NCBI GenBank assembly: GCA_937896305.1 | Contig: CALBND010000098.1 | Span: 1 to 37,378, forward strand | Length of the DNA: 37,378 nt | Direction: 5' to 3' | DNA from: an uncultured Actinomycetes bacterium | GTDB lineage: Bacteria; Actinomycetota; Actinomycetes; S36-B12; UBA5976 | Shown: one piece after another, positions 16,239-24,789 of the stretch | Numbering within the stretch: position 1 is the stretch's first letter | Layout: every line of letters starts with the position of its first letter | Notes under the pieces: model-generated | Seen by the model: only the letters and a program-made list of their open reading frames with translations | What the model was told of the DNA's origin: nothing | The model's database searches: none | Position numbers and translations under genes: made by a program

Positions 16239-16697
16239 ATGCCTCTAACAATTCAAACTAATAGTGCAACTGAAACCAAAGAATTAGGTAAAAAACTAGG
16301 TCAGCTCTTAAAACCAGGAAATGTTGTTTTATTGGATGGGGAATTAGGGGCTGGAAAAACCACATTTACCCAAGGAATAGCTCAAGATTTAGAAATAAAA
16401 GGACATGTCACAAGCCCCACCTTCGTTATCGCCCGAGAACATAAAGCCATAGGCAAAGGACCAGCACTAGTTCATGTTGATGCATATCGTTTAAATACTT
16501 TGGCAGAAATTTCTCATTTAGATCTGGCAAGTGATTTAGAGCAAAGCATTTTAGTTGTGGAGTGGGGCAAGGGACTGGTAAATGATTTAGTAACCGAGCC
16601 CATCCACATTCAAATTAATCAGTTTGTGGATAATGAAGAGAGAAGAGAATTTGTTATCTCCGCAGACGAATCAATACTTGAAGGATTGGCCAAATAA
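16239..16697 (+). CDS. tsaE: tRNA t6A biosynthesis ATPase TsaE, 152 aa
   Basis: ATPase that supports the TsaB-TsaD complex in making N6-threonylcarbamoyladenosine at tRNA position 37. Walker A is GELGAGKTT at 34-42, and the family segment SPTFVIAREH (about 58-67) and the VHVDAYRL block follow. Length is normal. The TAA overlaps the tsaB ATG by one base (TAATG), so the two are translationally coupled. ATG 16239 has no strong ribosome binding site. Confidence 0.95.
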   Translation: MPLTIQTNSATETKELGKKLGQLLKPGNVVLLDGELGAGKTTFTQGIAQDLEIKGHVTSPTFVIAREHKAIGKGPALVHVDAYRLNTLAEISHLDLASDLEQSILVVEWGKGLVNDLVTEPIHIQINQFVDNEERREFVISADESILEGLAK

Positions 16698-17374
16698 TGA
16701 AAGGCCCAACTAATTTATTAGTGGTTGATACCTCAACTAACAGAATCGCTGTGGCACTTTTACAATTTGGAAAACCTGCAGTAGTAGCGATAAAAGATGA
16801 TGGTTTAAGGCATGCAGAATTTTGTGCTCAACTAATTAAACAAGTTATTGATGAATCAGGATTATTGAGCCCAGAACTTGGTGGAATTATTTGTGGAATT
16901 GGTCCAGGACCTTTTACTGGTTTAAGAGTTGGCATTGTAAGCGCCCAAACAATAAGTTATGCCCTAAATATTCCAGTTTATGGAATTTGTAGCCATGATG
17001 CTCTTGCTTTTGAATATGTAAGTAAAAATGGAAACAAAGAATTCACCGTTGTGACAGATGCCAGAAGAAAAGAAGTTTATTGGACCCAATATCAAGGGAT
17101 CAGACGAATTAGTACTCCGAGAGTTTCTAAATTAGAAGAGGTTCCTAATAATTTTCCGTTAGTAATAAATGAAGGCCTAGATCCAGTTGCATTAGGAAAT
17201 GCTGCCATTGAAGCATTCAATAGATCTGAAATTCGAGAAGAAATAAAAAGTTTTGCCACAGATTCCAGTTCAGGTGATGGTTCAATAGTGGCACTTCCTA
17301 GACAAGTTTTACTCCCCCCAATTCCGCTTTATTTGAGAAGACCAGATGCCCTAACTTTGGCTGAACGCGCATGA
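16697..17374 (+). CDS. tsaB: tRNA t6A biosynthesis scaffold protein TsaB, 225 aa
   Basis: Inactive ASKHA-fold partner of TsaD. The N-terminal LLVVDTSTNRIAVALL and the central ICGIGPGPFTGLRVGIVSAQTISYAL are diagnostic for TsaB/YeaZ. The C-terminal half is less conserved. It overlaps tsaE by 1 base and rimI by 4 bases (ATGA), so it belongs to the tsaE-tsaB-rimI-tsaD operon. The active site residues of TsaD are absent, as expected. Confidence 0.95.
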   Translation: MKGPTNLLVVDTSTNRIAVALLQFGKPAVVAIKDDGLRHAEFCAQLIKQVIDESGLLSPELGGIICGIGPGPFTGLRVGIVSAQTISYALNIPVYGICSHDALAFEYVSKNGNKEFTVVTDARRKEVYWTQYQGIRRISTPRVSKLEEVPNNFPLVINEGLDPVALGNAAIEAFNRSEIREEIKSFATDSSSGDGSIVALPRQVLLPPIPLYLRRPDALTLAERA

Positions 17375-17823
17375 GTTTAAAAATAGAACCATTGAGTTGG
17401 TGGCATATTGCGAAAGCTCATAAAATAGATCAGCAAGTTTTTAATGCCACTGCTTGGTCATTAAATACTTTTTGGGATGAACTAAGTCTGCAAAACCGCT
17501 ACTACTTAGCTTTGACTGATGAAAAAGGTGAAATTGTAGGTTTTGGCGGTGCTGCCTTTAATGGGGCAGATGCCGATATTCAAACCATGGTGATTAAACC
17601 TGAGTATCAAAATAAAGGATTTGGGGGCAAATTATTAGATGCCTTGTTAGAAAAAATTAAAGAAAAAAACGCTAACCGAATTTCCCTTGAAGTAGTGGCA
17701 GAAAATCAACCTGCAATTGCACTATATAAATCAAGAAAATTTGATCAAATCGCTAAAAGAAGTAACTATTATCCCAACGGAAATGACGCGGTCGTTATGC
17801 AACTTGATTTGAGAAGTAAATGA
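17371..17823 (+). CDS. rimI: GNAT acetyltransferase, ribosomal protein S18 alanine N-acetyltransferase type, 150 aa
   Basis: GNAT fold with the acetyl-CoA loop in VIKPEYQNKGFGGKLLDALL (pattern QxxGxG) at about 75-94, then NRISLEVVAENQPAIALYKSRKF, which is characteristic of RimI. RimI acetylates the N-terminus of S18 in E. coli; in actinobacteria the enzyme placed between tsaB and tsaD is usually given this name and may have wider substrates. It overlaps both neighbours by 4 bases (ATGA), implying translational coupling. Confidence 0.9.
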   Translation: MSLKIEPLSWWHIAKAHKIDQQVFNATAWSLNTFWDELSLQNRYYLALTDEKGEIVGFGGAAFNGADADIQTMVIKPEYQNKGFGGKLLDALLEKIKEKNANRISLEVVAENQPAIALYKSRKFDQIAKRSNYYPNGNDAVVMQLDLRSK

Positions 17824-18863
17824 CAAATCCATTAATCCTAGGAATTGAAACATCTTGTGATGAAACAGGAATTGGAATCGTTAGAGGAAACCAATTATTA
17901 GCCGACACCTTGGCATCTTCTGTGGAAGAACAGGCAAGATTTGGTGGAGTAGTACCTGAAGTTGCATCAAGAGCACACGTCGAAGCAATGATTCCTACAA
18001 TAAAAAAATCAGTTGAAGCCTCTGGCATAAGTTTAAATCAAATAGATGCAATTGCTGTGACTAGTGGACCAGGTTTAGCAGGTGCATTAGTAGTGGGAGT
18101 AGCTGCTGCTAAAGCATTGGCGGTTGCTTTAAATAAACCAATTTATGGGGTAAACCATTTAGCAGCACACGTAGCAGTTGACACTTTAGAAAACGGGGCT
18201 TTGCCTGAACCTTGTTTAGCATTATTAGTTAGTGGTGGACATTCTTCTTTACTAAAAGTTAATAATATTAATTATTCAATTGAGTCTTTAGGTAAAACTT
18301 TAGACGATGCAGCAGGTGAAGCCTTTGATAAAGTTGCTCGAGTTTTAGGTTTACCTTTTCCTGGTGGCCCCTGGATTGACAAAGCAGCACAAAGTGGTGA
18401 TCAATTATCAATTGATTTCCCTAAAGGATTAATGAGCAAACAAGATTTAATTGATCATACTTATGATTTTTCATTCTCTGGCTTAAAAACTGCGGTTGCC
18501 AGATGGGTGCAAGCCTGGCAAAAAACTGGAGAAGCAATACCTGTGGCAGATGTTGCCGCATCTTTTCAAGAAGCCGTCGTTGAAGTATTGGTTAAAAAAA
18601 CTATGTTGGCTGCCCAAAACTTTGGGATTAACACTGTAGTTATTGGTGGCGGGGTAGCTGCAAATTCCAGATTAAGAGCAATGGCTCAAAGTGAAGCCGA
18701 AAAACATGGAGTAAGAGTCAGAATTCCTAGACCAGCACTTTGTACAGACAATGGCGCGATGGTGGCAGCCCTTGGTTCACATTTATATAGTGCAGGACTT
18801 GATCCAGCAGACTTAAGTTTTGAAGTAGACCCAACACTTGATATCACCCAAGTCCAAGCCTAA
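17820..18863 (+). CDS. tsaD: tRNA N6-adenosine threonylcarbamoyltransferase TsaD, 347 aa
   Basis: Catalytic subunit that moves the threonylcarbamoyl group to A37 of ANN-decoding tRNAs. Seen: ILGIETSCDETGIGIV at the N-terminus, metal ligands His113 and His117 in VNHLAAHVA, LLVSGGHSSLLKV, the GEAFDKVARVLGLPFPGGP segment, DFSFSGLKTAV, and the C-terminal VIGGGVAANSRLR with RPALCTDNGAMVA. Length is typical. It ends the tsaE-B-rimI-D run, and a weak terminator lies about 20 bases downstream. Confidence 0.97.
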   Translation: MTNPLILGIETSCDETGIGIVRGNQLLADTLASSVEEQARFGGVVPEVASRAHVEAMIPTIKKSVEASGISLNQIDAIAVTSGPGLAGALVVGVAAAKALAVALNKPIYGVNHLAAHVAVDTLENGALPEPCLALLVSGGHSSLLKVNNINYSIESLGKTLDDAAGEAFDKVARVLGLPFPGGPWIDKAAQSGDQLSIDFPKGLMSKQDLIDHTYDFSFSGLKTAVARWVQAWQKTGEAIPVADVAASFQEAVVEVLVKKTMLAAQNFGINTVVIGGGVAANSRLRAMAQSEAEKHGVRVRIPRPALCTDNGAMVAALGSHLYSAGLDPADLSFEVDPTLDITQVQA

Positions 18864-18879
18864 ATCCGGACAATGAAGC

Positions 18880-18905
18880 AAAATACCTTTTCTTAAGGTT
18901 TTTTT
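18880..18905 (+). terminator. Weak intrinsic terminator after tsaD
   Basis: ACCTT (18885-18889) and AAGGT (18895-18899) form a short stem with loop TTCTT, preceded by AAAAT and followed by seven T residues to 18905. The stem is only 5 bp, so efficiency is doubtful. Confidence 0.5.
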
Positions 18906-18916
18906 GCCCAATTGCT

Positions 18917-18930
18917 ATTATTGAAATAAT
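18917..18930. promoter_or_regulatory. AT-rich palindrome in the katG upstream region (possible Fur/PerR-family site)
   Basis: ATTATTGAAATAAT is a perfect 6-2-6 palindrome, 119 bases before the katG start. Fur/PerR-type regulators bind AT-rich palindromes of this kind and often control katG. The sequence is AT-rich anyway, so chance is a real alternative. Possible -10 hexamers TAGGCT (18966-18971) and TAGATA (18983-18988) lie downstream. Confidence 0.25.
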
Positions 18931-19048
18931 CACGCTGCAAACTCCATTTTTTCCGACGTAGTGCATAGGCTCGGAGCTGGAGTAGATAATGTGAAAAAAA
19001 AGAAGACTTATAAAAAAAGAAATTCAAATAAATAACCGGAAGGAAAAA

Positions 19049-21208
19049 ATGACCGACACCGCTAAATGCCCAGTAGTTCATGGAGCAATGACTGTTACTG
19101 GAACCACAAATATGGATTGGTGGCCTAACGCCCTTAACTTAGATATTTTGCATCAACATGACAAAAAAACAAATCCACTTGGTGAAAACTTTAATTACCG
19201 TGAAGAATTAAAAACACTTGATTTTGCAGCTTTAAAAAAAGATTTACATGCCCTAATGACTGATAGTCAGTCATGGTGGCCAGCTGACTGGGGACATTAC
19301 GGCGGATTAATGATTCGTATGTCTTGGCACGCTACTGGTTCATATAGAACAGCAGATGGTCGCGGAGGTGGCGGAACTGGTAATCAAAGATTTGCTCCCC
19401 TAAATTCTTGGCCAGACAATGTCAACTTAGATAAAGCTCGTCGACTACTTTGGCCAATCAAGAAAAAATATGGCAACAAAATTAGCTGGGCAGACTTAAT
19501 GGTTTTAGCTGGAACAATTGCTTATGAATCAATGGGATTAAAAACATTTGGTTTCGGTTTTGGTCGTGAAGATATTTGGCAACCAGAAAAAGATATTTAT
19601 TGGGGTGCTGAAAAAGAATTCTTAGCACCAAGTGATTCTCGATATGCAAACCTGGAAGATCCAAGCACCATGGAAAATCCATTAGCAGCTGTGCAAATGG
19701 GATTAATTTATGTGAACCCAGAAGGTGTTAATGGAAAATCAGATCCATTAAAAACTGCTTTACAAATTCGTGAAACATTTCTTCGTATGGCTATGGATGA
19801 TGAAGAAACAGTTGCCTTAACTGCTGGTGGTCACACAGTTGGTAAATCACATGGCAACGGTGATGCTTCACTATTAGGAGATTCCCCTGAGGGAGCAGAT
19901 ATATCTGAACAAGGTTTGGGTTGGATCAATCACACCAAACGCAGTATTGGTCGAGACACTGTTTCAAGTGGTATCGAAGGAGCTTGGACCACTCATCCAA
20001 CTAAATGGGATGACGGATATTTCCACTTACTATTTAGCTACGAGTGGCAATTAACGAAATCTCCAGCAGGTGCTTCCCAATGGGAACCAATCAACATCAA
20101 AGAAGAAGACAAACCAGTTGATGTGGAAGATCCATCAATTCGTTACAACCCAATGATGACTGATGCTGACATGGCAATGATTAAAGATCCAATTTATCTT
20201 GAGATCTCAAAGCGTTTCCATAAAGATCCTGCCTATTTAGCAGAAGTTTTTGCTCGCGCTTGGTTTAAATTAACTCATCGCGATCTAGGACCAAAAGTTC
20301 GCTATCTTGGACCAGATGTGCCTGATGAAGATTTAATTTGGCAAGACCCTGTACCGGTGGGTCCAACTAATTACAAAGTTGATGAAGTTAAAGCAAAGAT
20401 TGCTGCATCAGGTTTGTCGTTATCAGAAATGGTCACGACTGCTTGGGATAGTGCTCGAACTTTTCGTGGATCAGATATGCGCGGTGGAGCAAACGGAGCA
20501 AGAATTCGTTTAGCGCCACAAAAAGATTGGTTAGGAAACGAACCAGAAAAATTAGCGCGAGTGCTATCTGTTTTGGAACCAATTGCTAAAGAATCTGGTG
20601 CAAGTTTGGCAGATGTAATTGTGTTAGCGGGAAATCTTGGTGTGGAACAAGCAGCTAAAGCTGCAGGTTTTGACATCAAAGTTCCATTTGCTCCAGGTCG
20701 AGGAGATGCCAGCGCTGAACAAACAGACGTTGTATCTTTTGAACCACTTGAACCAATTCATGATGGTTTTCGTAACTGGTTGAAGAAAAATTATTCAGTC
20801 AGTGCCGAAGAATTAATGCTTGATAGAGCACAACTCATGGGTTTGACTGCCAATGAAATGACAGTGCTAGTTGGTGGCATGCGTGTGATGGGAACAAATC
20901 ATGGTGCAACTAAACATGGGGTGTTAACTGATCGAGTAGGTGCTCTAACTACTGACTTCTTCACCAATTTGACTGATATGAGTTATGTGTGGGAACCAGT
21001 TGGAGATAACGAATACAACATGAGAAACCGCACCACTGGAGAAGTTAAATTCAGTGCCACCCGCATTGATCTTGTGTTTGGTTCTAACTCAATTCTTCGA
21101 GCCTACGCCGAGGTCTATGCCCAAGACGACAACAAAGAAAAGTTTGTGAAAGATTTTGTTAACACTTGGGTAAAAGTGATGAATGCTGATCGCTTCGATT
21201 TGGCATAA
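19049..21208 (+). CDS. katG: Catalase-peroxidase KatG, 719 aa
   Basis: Haem enzyme that removes hydrogen peroxide by catalase and peroxidase activities. Active-site Arg90, Trp93 and His94 are in MIRMSWHATGSYR, proximal haem ligand His262 is in TAGGHTVGKSHG, and the crosslinked adduct Trp93-Tyr221-Met247 is intact, which catalase activity needs. The C-terminal pseudo-peroxidase half is complete. Length is close to the family norm (about 720-740). GGAAGGA stands before the ATG. No furA gene lies beside it, unlike in mycobacteria. It is monocistronic, closed by a strong terminator. Confidence 0.98.
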   Translation: MTDTAKCPVVHGAMTVTGTTNMDWWPNALNLDILHQHDKKTNPLGENFNYREELKTLDFAALKKDLHALMTDSQSWWPADWGHYGGLMIRMSWHATGSYRTADGRGGGGTGNQRFAPLNSWPDNVNLDKARRLLWPIKKKYGNKISWADLMVLAGTIAYESMGLKTFGFGFGREDIWQPEKDIYWGAEKEFLAPSDSRYANLEDPSTMENPLAAVQMGLIYVNPEGVNGKSDPLKTALQIRETFLRMAMDDEETVALTAGGHTVGKSHGNGDASLLGDSPEGADISEQGLGWINHTKRSIGRDTVSSGIEGAWTTHPTKWDDGYFHLLFSYEWQLTKSPAGASQWEPINIKEEDKPVDVEDPSIRYNPMMTDADMAMIKDPIYLEISKRFHKDPAYLAEVFARAWFKLTHRDLGPKVRYLGPDVPDEDLIWQDPVPVGPTNYKVDEVKAKIAASGLSLSEMVTTAWDSARTFRGSDMRGGANGARIRLAPQKDWLGNEPEKLARVLSVLEPIAKESGASLADVIVLAGNLGVEQAAKAAGFDIKVPFAPGRGDASAEQTDVVSFEPLEPIHDGFRNWLKKNYSVSAEELMLDRAQLMGLTANEMTVLVGGMRVMGTNHGATKHGVLTDRVGALTTDFFTNLTDMSYVWEPVGDNEYNMRNRTTGEVKFSATRIDLVFGSNSILRAYAEVYAQDDNKEKFVKDFVNTWVKVMNADRFDLA

Positions 21209-21228
21209 ATAGAAAATAGTAAGAGCTC

Positions 21229-21275
21229 AAAAGAACTGCCTAGGCCCAGTAGTGGACCTAGGCAGTTCTTTTTGC
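21229..21275 (+). terminator. Strong intrinsic terminator after katG
   Basis: A 16-bp perfect stem (21229-21244 with 21257-21272; core GAACTGCCTAGG/CCTAGGCAGTTC), 12-base loop, and a T-tract at 21269-21273. This is one of the clearest terminators in the window. Confidence 0.92.
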
Positions 21276-21302
21276 CCCACAGATTGGTCAATTTTGCTCA
21301 AT

Positions 21303-21329
21303 CTGGCACTCGAGTTGTGAGAGTGCTAA
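21303..21329. promoter_or_regulatory. CIRCE element (HrcA operator) upstream of groES
   Basis: CTGGCACTC, 9-base spacer, GAGTGCTAA: the right arm matches the CIRCE consensus fully and the left arm at the key GCACTC. CIRCE is the binding site of the heat-shock repressor HrcA, whose gene is not in this window. A possible promoter uses TTGTGA (21315-21320) and TAAGTT (21338-21343) with a 17-base spacer, which would put the operator across the -35 region. Confidence 0.88.
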
Positions 21330-21416
21330 CGACTTGGTAAGTTAGGACTTAAGCCTTTTCCATGAATGTGGGAAAGACCCAAATCAAAAACCTCATCCCA
21401 TGAAGGGGAGTAGACC

Positions 21417-21716
21417 GTGGCGGTCCAAATTAAACCACTCGAGGATCGAATCCTCGTTGAAGTACTAGACGCTGAAACAAAAACTGCGTCAGGCTTAGTA
21501 ATCCCAGATACTGCAAAAGAAAAACCTCAAGAAGGCAAAGTAGTTGCAGTTGGTCCAGGTCGTTTCGACGAAGACGGCGAAAAGCGTGTGCCTATGGATA
21601 TCAAAACTGGCGACACTGTAATTTTCTCAAAATACGGTGGCACAGAAGTTAGCTACGATGGCAAAGATTATTTATTGCTATCAGCACGTGATGTTTTAGC
21701 AATCGTCTCAAAGTAA
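21417..21716 (+). CDS. groES: Co-chaperonin GroES, 99 aa
   Basis: Heptameric lid for GroEL. The family pattern is complete: IKPLEDRILVEVLDAETKTASGLVIPDTAKEKPQEGKVVAVGPGR, then GDTVIFSKYGGTEV and DYLLLSARDVLAIV. Start is GTG 21417 with GAAGGGGAG upstream. It is expressed under CIRCE control and is followed by groEL after an 82-base gap containing a strong hairpin. Confidence 0.98.
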   Translation: MAVQIKPLEDRILVEVLDAETKTASGLVIPDTAKEKPQEGKVVAVGPGRFDEDGEKRVPMDIKTGDTVIFSKYGGTEVSYDGKDYLLLSARDVLAIVSK

Positions 21717-21734
21717 ACAACTAAACAAAATCAT

Positions 21735-21767
21735 TTTGCTCCGGTTTAATACCTAAACCGGAGCAAA
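21735..21767. promoter_or_regulatory. Hairpin in the groES-groEL gap
   Basis: TTTGCTCCGGTTT (21735-21747) pairs perfectly with AAACCGGAGCAAA (21755-21767) around a 7-base loop. No T-run follows on the plus strand, so it is more likely an mRNA processing or stability element, or a partial terminator, than a full stop; groEL needs transcription through it unless it has its own promoter. Confidence 0.6.
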
Positions 21768-21798
21768 TAAAAACTTAATTTAGCAAAAGGAAAATAAA

Positions 21799-23421
21799 AT
21801 GGCAAAGATTTTGGACTTCAATCAAGAAGCCCGTCACAAATTAGAAAACGGCGTTGACATTCTTGCCAACACTGTTCGCGTAACACTGGGACCTCGTGGT
21901 CGTAACGTTGTTATCGGTAAAAAATGGGGTGCCCCAACAATTACTAATGATGGTGTAACCATTGCAAAAGAAATTGAATTAGAAGACCCATTTGAAAACC
22001 TAGGTGCTCAACTTGTTAAAGAAGTTGCCACAAAGACAAATGATATCGCCGGAGATGGCACAACTACTGCAACAGTATTAGCTCAAGCAATGGTGCATGA
22101 AGGTTTGCGTCAAGTTGCTGCTGGAGCAAATCCAATGGGCATTAAACGCGGTATGGATGCAGCAGTTGCTGCAGTCACCGAAGAATTACATCGTTTAGCA
22201 AAACCTGTAAACGGTAAAGAAGAAATTGCTCAAGTAGCCACAATTTCTGCACAAGATCCTGAACTTGGTGAACTTATCGCCCAAGCTTTTGACAAAGTTG
22301 GTCGCGATGGAGTTATCACAGTTGAAGAGTCTTCAACCATGGATGTAGCACTGGAATACACAGAAGGTATGCAATTTGATAAAGGTTACATTTCTCCATA
22401 TTTCGTAACTGATACCGAACGCATGGAAACTGTGTTAGAAGATGTTTATGTTTTGATCGTACAAAACAAAATTGCTTCAATTAACGAACTTTTGCCTCTA
22501 ATGGAAAAAGTTGTGCAAGCAGGCAAACCACTAGTAGTTATCGCCGAAGACGTAGAAGGCGATGCTTTAAGTGCCATGATCGTGAACAAAATAAAAGGAA
22601 CTTTCACCTCAGTTGCAGTGAAAGCCCCAGCTTTTGGCGATCGCCGCAAAGCCATGTTAGAAGATTTAGCAATTTTGACATCAGCTCAAGTTGTTTCTCC
22701 AGAAGTTGGATTGAAACTTGATCAAGTTGGTCTAGAAGTATTAGGTAAAGCCAAACGCGTAGTTGTCACCAAAGACAACACCACCATCATTGGTGGGGCA
22801 GGAGACAAGAAAACAGTTGAAGCCCGTGTTGCACAAATTCGTGCTGAAATGGATCGCACAGATTCAAGCTGGGATAAAGAAAAACTGCAAGAACGTTTAG
22901 CAAAAATTTCAGGTGGCGTAGCTGTGATCCAAGTTGGTGGCGCTACAGAAGTTGAATTAAAAGAAACCAAGTTTCGTGTAGAAGATGCAATTTCTGCAAC
23001 ACGTGCTGCCATTGAAGAAGGAATTGTGGCAGGTGGTGGATCTGCTTTAACCCAAGCAGTTTCAGTTTTGAAAGATAAACTAAAACTAACTGGCGATGAA
23101 GCATCAGGTGTAGAAATTATTCGTATCGCAGGCATTGAACCTTTGCGCTGGATTGCCCAAAACGCAGGAGCTGAAGGTTATGTTGTTACTGCAAAAGTTT
23201 CTGAAATGAAAACAGGTGAAGGATATAACGCTTCAACTGGTGAATTTGGAAATCTTTTGAAAGCTGGAATCGTTGATCCAGTTAAAGTAACTCGTTCTGC
23301 ATTGCAAAACGCAGCTTCAATCGCAGCAATGCTTTTGACAACTGATGTATTGATTGTGGAAAAGAAAGCAGATGCACCAGAACAAGGCCATGGCCATGGT
23401 CCAGGTGGACACAGTCACTAA
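21799..23421 (+). CDS. groEL: Chaperonin GroEL, 540 aa, with histidine-rich tail
   Basis: ATP-driven 60-kDa folding chaperone. The nucleotide site includes GDGTTT at 85-90 and the equatorial, intermediate and apical regions are all present; RNVVIGKKWGAPTITNDGVTIAKEI is canonical. The C-terminus ends in a Gly/His-rich segment (GHGHGPGGHSH) in place of the GGM repeats of E. coli. A His-rich tail is known from the groES-linked GroEL1 of actinobacteria. AAAGGAAAA precedes the ATG. No second groEL is in the window. Confidence 0.98.
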   Translation: MAKILDFNQEARHKLENGVDILANTVRVTLGPRGRNVVIGKKWGAPTITNDGVTIAKEIELEDPFENLGAQLVKEVATKTNDIAGDGTTTATVLAQAMVHEGLRQVAAGANPMGIKRGMDAAVAAVTEELHRLAKPVNGKEEIAQVATISAQDPELGELIAQAFDKVGRDGVITVEESSTMDVALEYTEGMQFDKGYISPYFVTDTERMETVLEDVYVLIVQNKIASINELLPLMEKVVQAGKPLVVIAEDVEGDALSAMIVNKIKGTFTSVAVKAPAFGDRRKAMLEDLAILTSAQVVSPEVGLKLDQVGLEVLGKAKRVVVTKDNTTIIGGAGDKKTVEARVAQIRAEMDRTDSSWDKEKLQERLAKISGGVAVIQVGGATEVELKETKFRVEDAISATRAAIEEGIVAGGGSALTQAVSVLKDKLKLTGDEASGVEIIRIAGIEPLRWIAQNAGAEGYVVTAKVSEMKTGEGYNASTGEFGNLLKAGIVDPVKVTRSALQNAASIAAMLLTTDVLIVEKKADAPEQGHGHGPGGHSH

Positions 23422-23429
23422 ATAATTAA

Positions 23430-23475
23430 AAAATTAAGGGCTGTTTCATTAATTTGAAACAGCCCATAATTTATT
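23430..23475. terminator. Bidirectional terminator between groEL and copC-like gene
   Basis: GGGCTGTTTCA (23438-23448) pairs with TGAAACAGCCC (23455-23465), loop TTAATT. A-rich sequence on the left and T-rich on the right make it usable from both sides, matching its place between convergent genes. Confidence 0.88.
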
Positions 23476-23488
23476 TTAAATCTCTTTT

Positions 23489-24013
23489 TTATTTTTTACG
23501 CATTTTCAGTAAAAATGTTATCGCAACACCAATTGCTGCCCCTAAAGATAACCATTGCAACCAGTTAATACTTGACTTATTTTCCTCACCTTGCGCACTA
23601 ATTAACATCGGTTGATCATCTTGCGCAGTAATCTCTGGAGCGGATTCAACTACTTCTTCGGTAGCTAATTGAAGGGCGTAAACAACTTGTCCTTCTAGGG
23701 GATGACCATCAGAGGCAACTGTTTTGTAATTAATTATTAGTTCATTGCCTGTGATATCTGAGGCAATTGCTACATAAATATCAGCACCTTCAACTCGTAT
23801 GGTTGTTTCAAGAGAAGTTTCACCATAGGTCAGCGAAGCAAATGTTCCATCAGCAAGTATTTCTTCACCAAAAGTTAATTTAACTTCTGCAGGTAGCAAA
23901 ATTAAGCTTTGCTCGGTCGTAGGTTCGGTTGAGATTAAATCAGTGTGGGCAAGGGCTGGCAAGGCAGAAAAAAGTGAAATAAGAGTTAGCAGAATTACTC
24001 CTATTTTTTTCAT
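23489..24013 (-). CDS. CopC-domain copper-binding exported protein with C-terminal membrane anchor, 174 aa
   Basis: A signal peptide (residues 1-22, cleavage after ALPALA) exposes His23 at the mature N-terminus. The CopC domain follows (about 23-118) with HTDLISTEP, EVKLTFGE and SDGHPLEG, containing His104. N-terminal His and the DGH His/Asp are the usual Cu(II) ligands of the family. After a Glu-rich linker comes one membrane span (about 152-169) and a KMRKK tail, so the domain is held outside the membrane. Copper binding or delivery is the family role. Its ATG overlaps the stop of the GntR gene by 4 bases. Confidence 0.85.
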   Translation of the reverse strand: MKKIGVILLTLISLFSALPALAHTDLISTEPTTEQSLILLPAEVKLTFGEEILADGTFASLTYGETSLETTIRVEGADIYVAIASDITGNELIINYKTVASDGHPLEGQVVYALQLATEEVVESAPEITAQDDQPMLISAQGEENKSSINWLQWLSLGAAIGVAITFLLKMRKK

Positions 24014-24747
24014 CTGGTTCTTAATATTAAAAATTGGAATCTTCCTTCAATAAAGTATGTCTTGCTGTACATCATGGGGTCACCTTCCCCTGAATAATGT
24101 ACTTGTTCTAGTAAGAGAAACAGATCATTTTTTGGTCTATCTGGACCCCAACCAATTTCTTTAGAGATAACCGCATTTAATTCAGCTAAAGCTCTAATCG
24201 GTCTGGAATTAATTGTGTCTAGTGATGCAAAGACACTGCCTGATTTCATTTGTTCCACTACTGCTTCAGAAAGGGAACTAATACTAATTGTGTCATAGGA
24301 GAAAGCAACTGGTTTTCCATCAGCTAAAACTGCACGCTCTAAATACAAAACCTGTTCAGGAAGATCTAGTTGTAATTTTTCCATTTCTTTCTCGGAAGCA
24401 TTGCGAATTTCAGAAACTTTAAATTCCATTGAAGGCGAATAGCCCATTTCGCGAATAGTTTCAGACATTGATCTAAGTTCATGTAAACCTGTCGGAATCG
24501 CTCTTCCAAAATCGTTTACATAAGTTCCTGAACCATGACGAATATCTAGTAGGCCTTGATATTCCAAAGTTTTTAAGGCAGTTCTAACGGTTACGCGTGA
24601 AACCTTATACTTCTCAGCTAATTCTGCTTCACTATTTATCTTCTCGCCCGGTGCCCATTCCTTGGCCAAAATCCGAGCCCGAATGTCGTCACTTATCTGC
24701 CTGGTCAGCGAGGCTCGACCGCCAAACTGCTCCCCACCAAGGCTCAT
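24010..24747 (-). CDS. GntR family (HutC/UTRA type) transcriptional regulator, 245 aa
   Basis: The N-terminal winged helix (about 14-80) has the GntR pattern GEKINSEAELAEKYKVSRVTVRTALKTLEYQGLLDIRHGSGTYV. The UTRA effector domain fills about 95-243 (YLERAVLADGKPVAFSYDTI). HutC-type regulators respond to sugar phosphates and similar metabolites. The gene diverges from the mtnA-type operon across 97-121 bases that contain a 15-bp palindrome repeated at the promoter of the transketolase/RLP operon, so it is the obvious candidate regulator of both. Start ATG 24747 lacks a clear ribosome binding site. Confidence 0.92.
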   Translation of the reverse strand: MSLGGEQFGGRASLTRQISDDIRARILAKEWAPGEKINSEAELAEKYKVSRVTVRTALKTLEYQGLLDIRHGSGTYVNDFGRAIPTGLHELRSMSETIREMGYSPSMEFKVSEIRNASEKEMEKLQLDLPEQVLYLERAVLADGKPVAFSYDTISISSLSEAVVEQMKSGSVFASLDTINSRPIRALAELNAVISKEIGWGPDRPKNDLFLLLEQVHYSGEGDPMMYSKTYFIEGRFQFLILRTR

Positions 24748-24789
24748 GAGGCGAAGTATTTCTTTTTCATAACAAATCCTTAAAGGAAG

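Noticed and set aside
18991..19035. A 14-residue lysine-rich leader peptide gene before katG
   Set aside because: No ribosome binding site, and the composition follows from the A-rich leader; listed only as an observation.
22722..23135. Long open frames antisense to groEL and several other genes (for example 8247-8648, 24973-25500, 32451-32924)
   Set aside because: They lie opposite well-conserved coding sequence, have no ribosome binding sites and show no recognisable domain.
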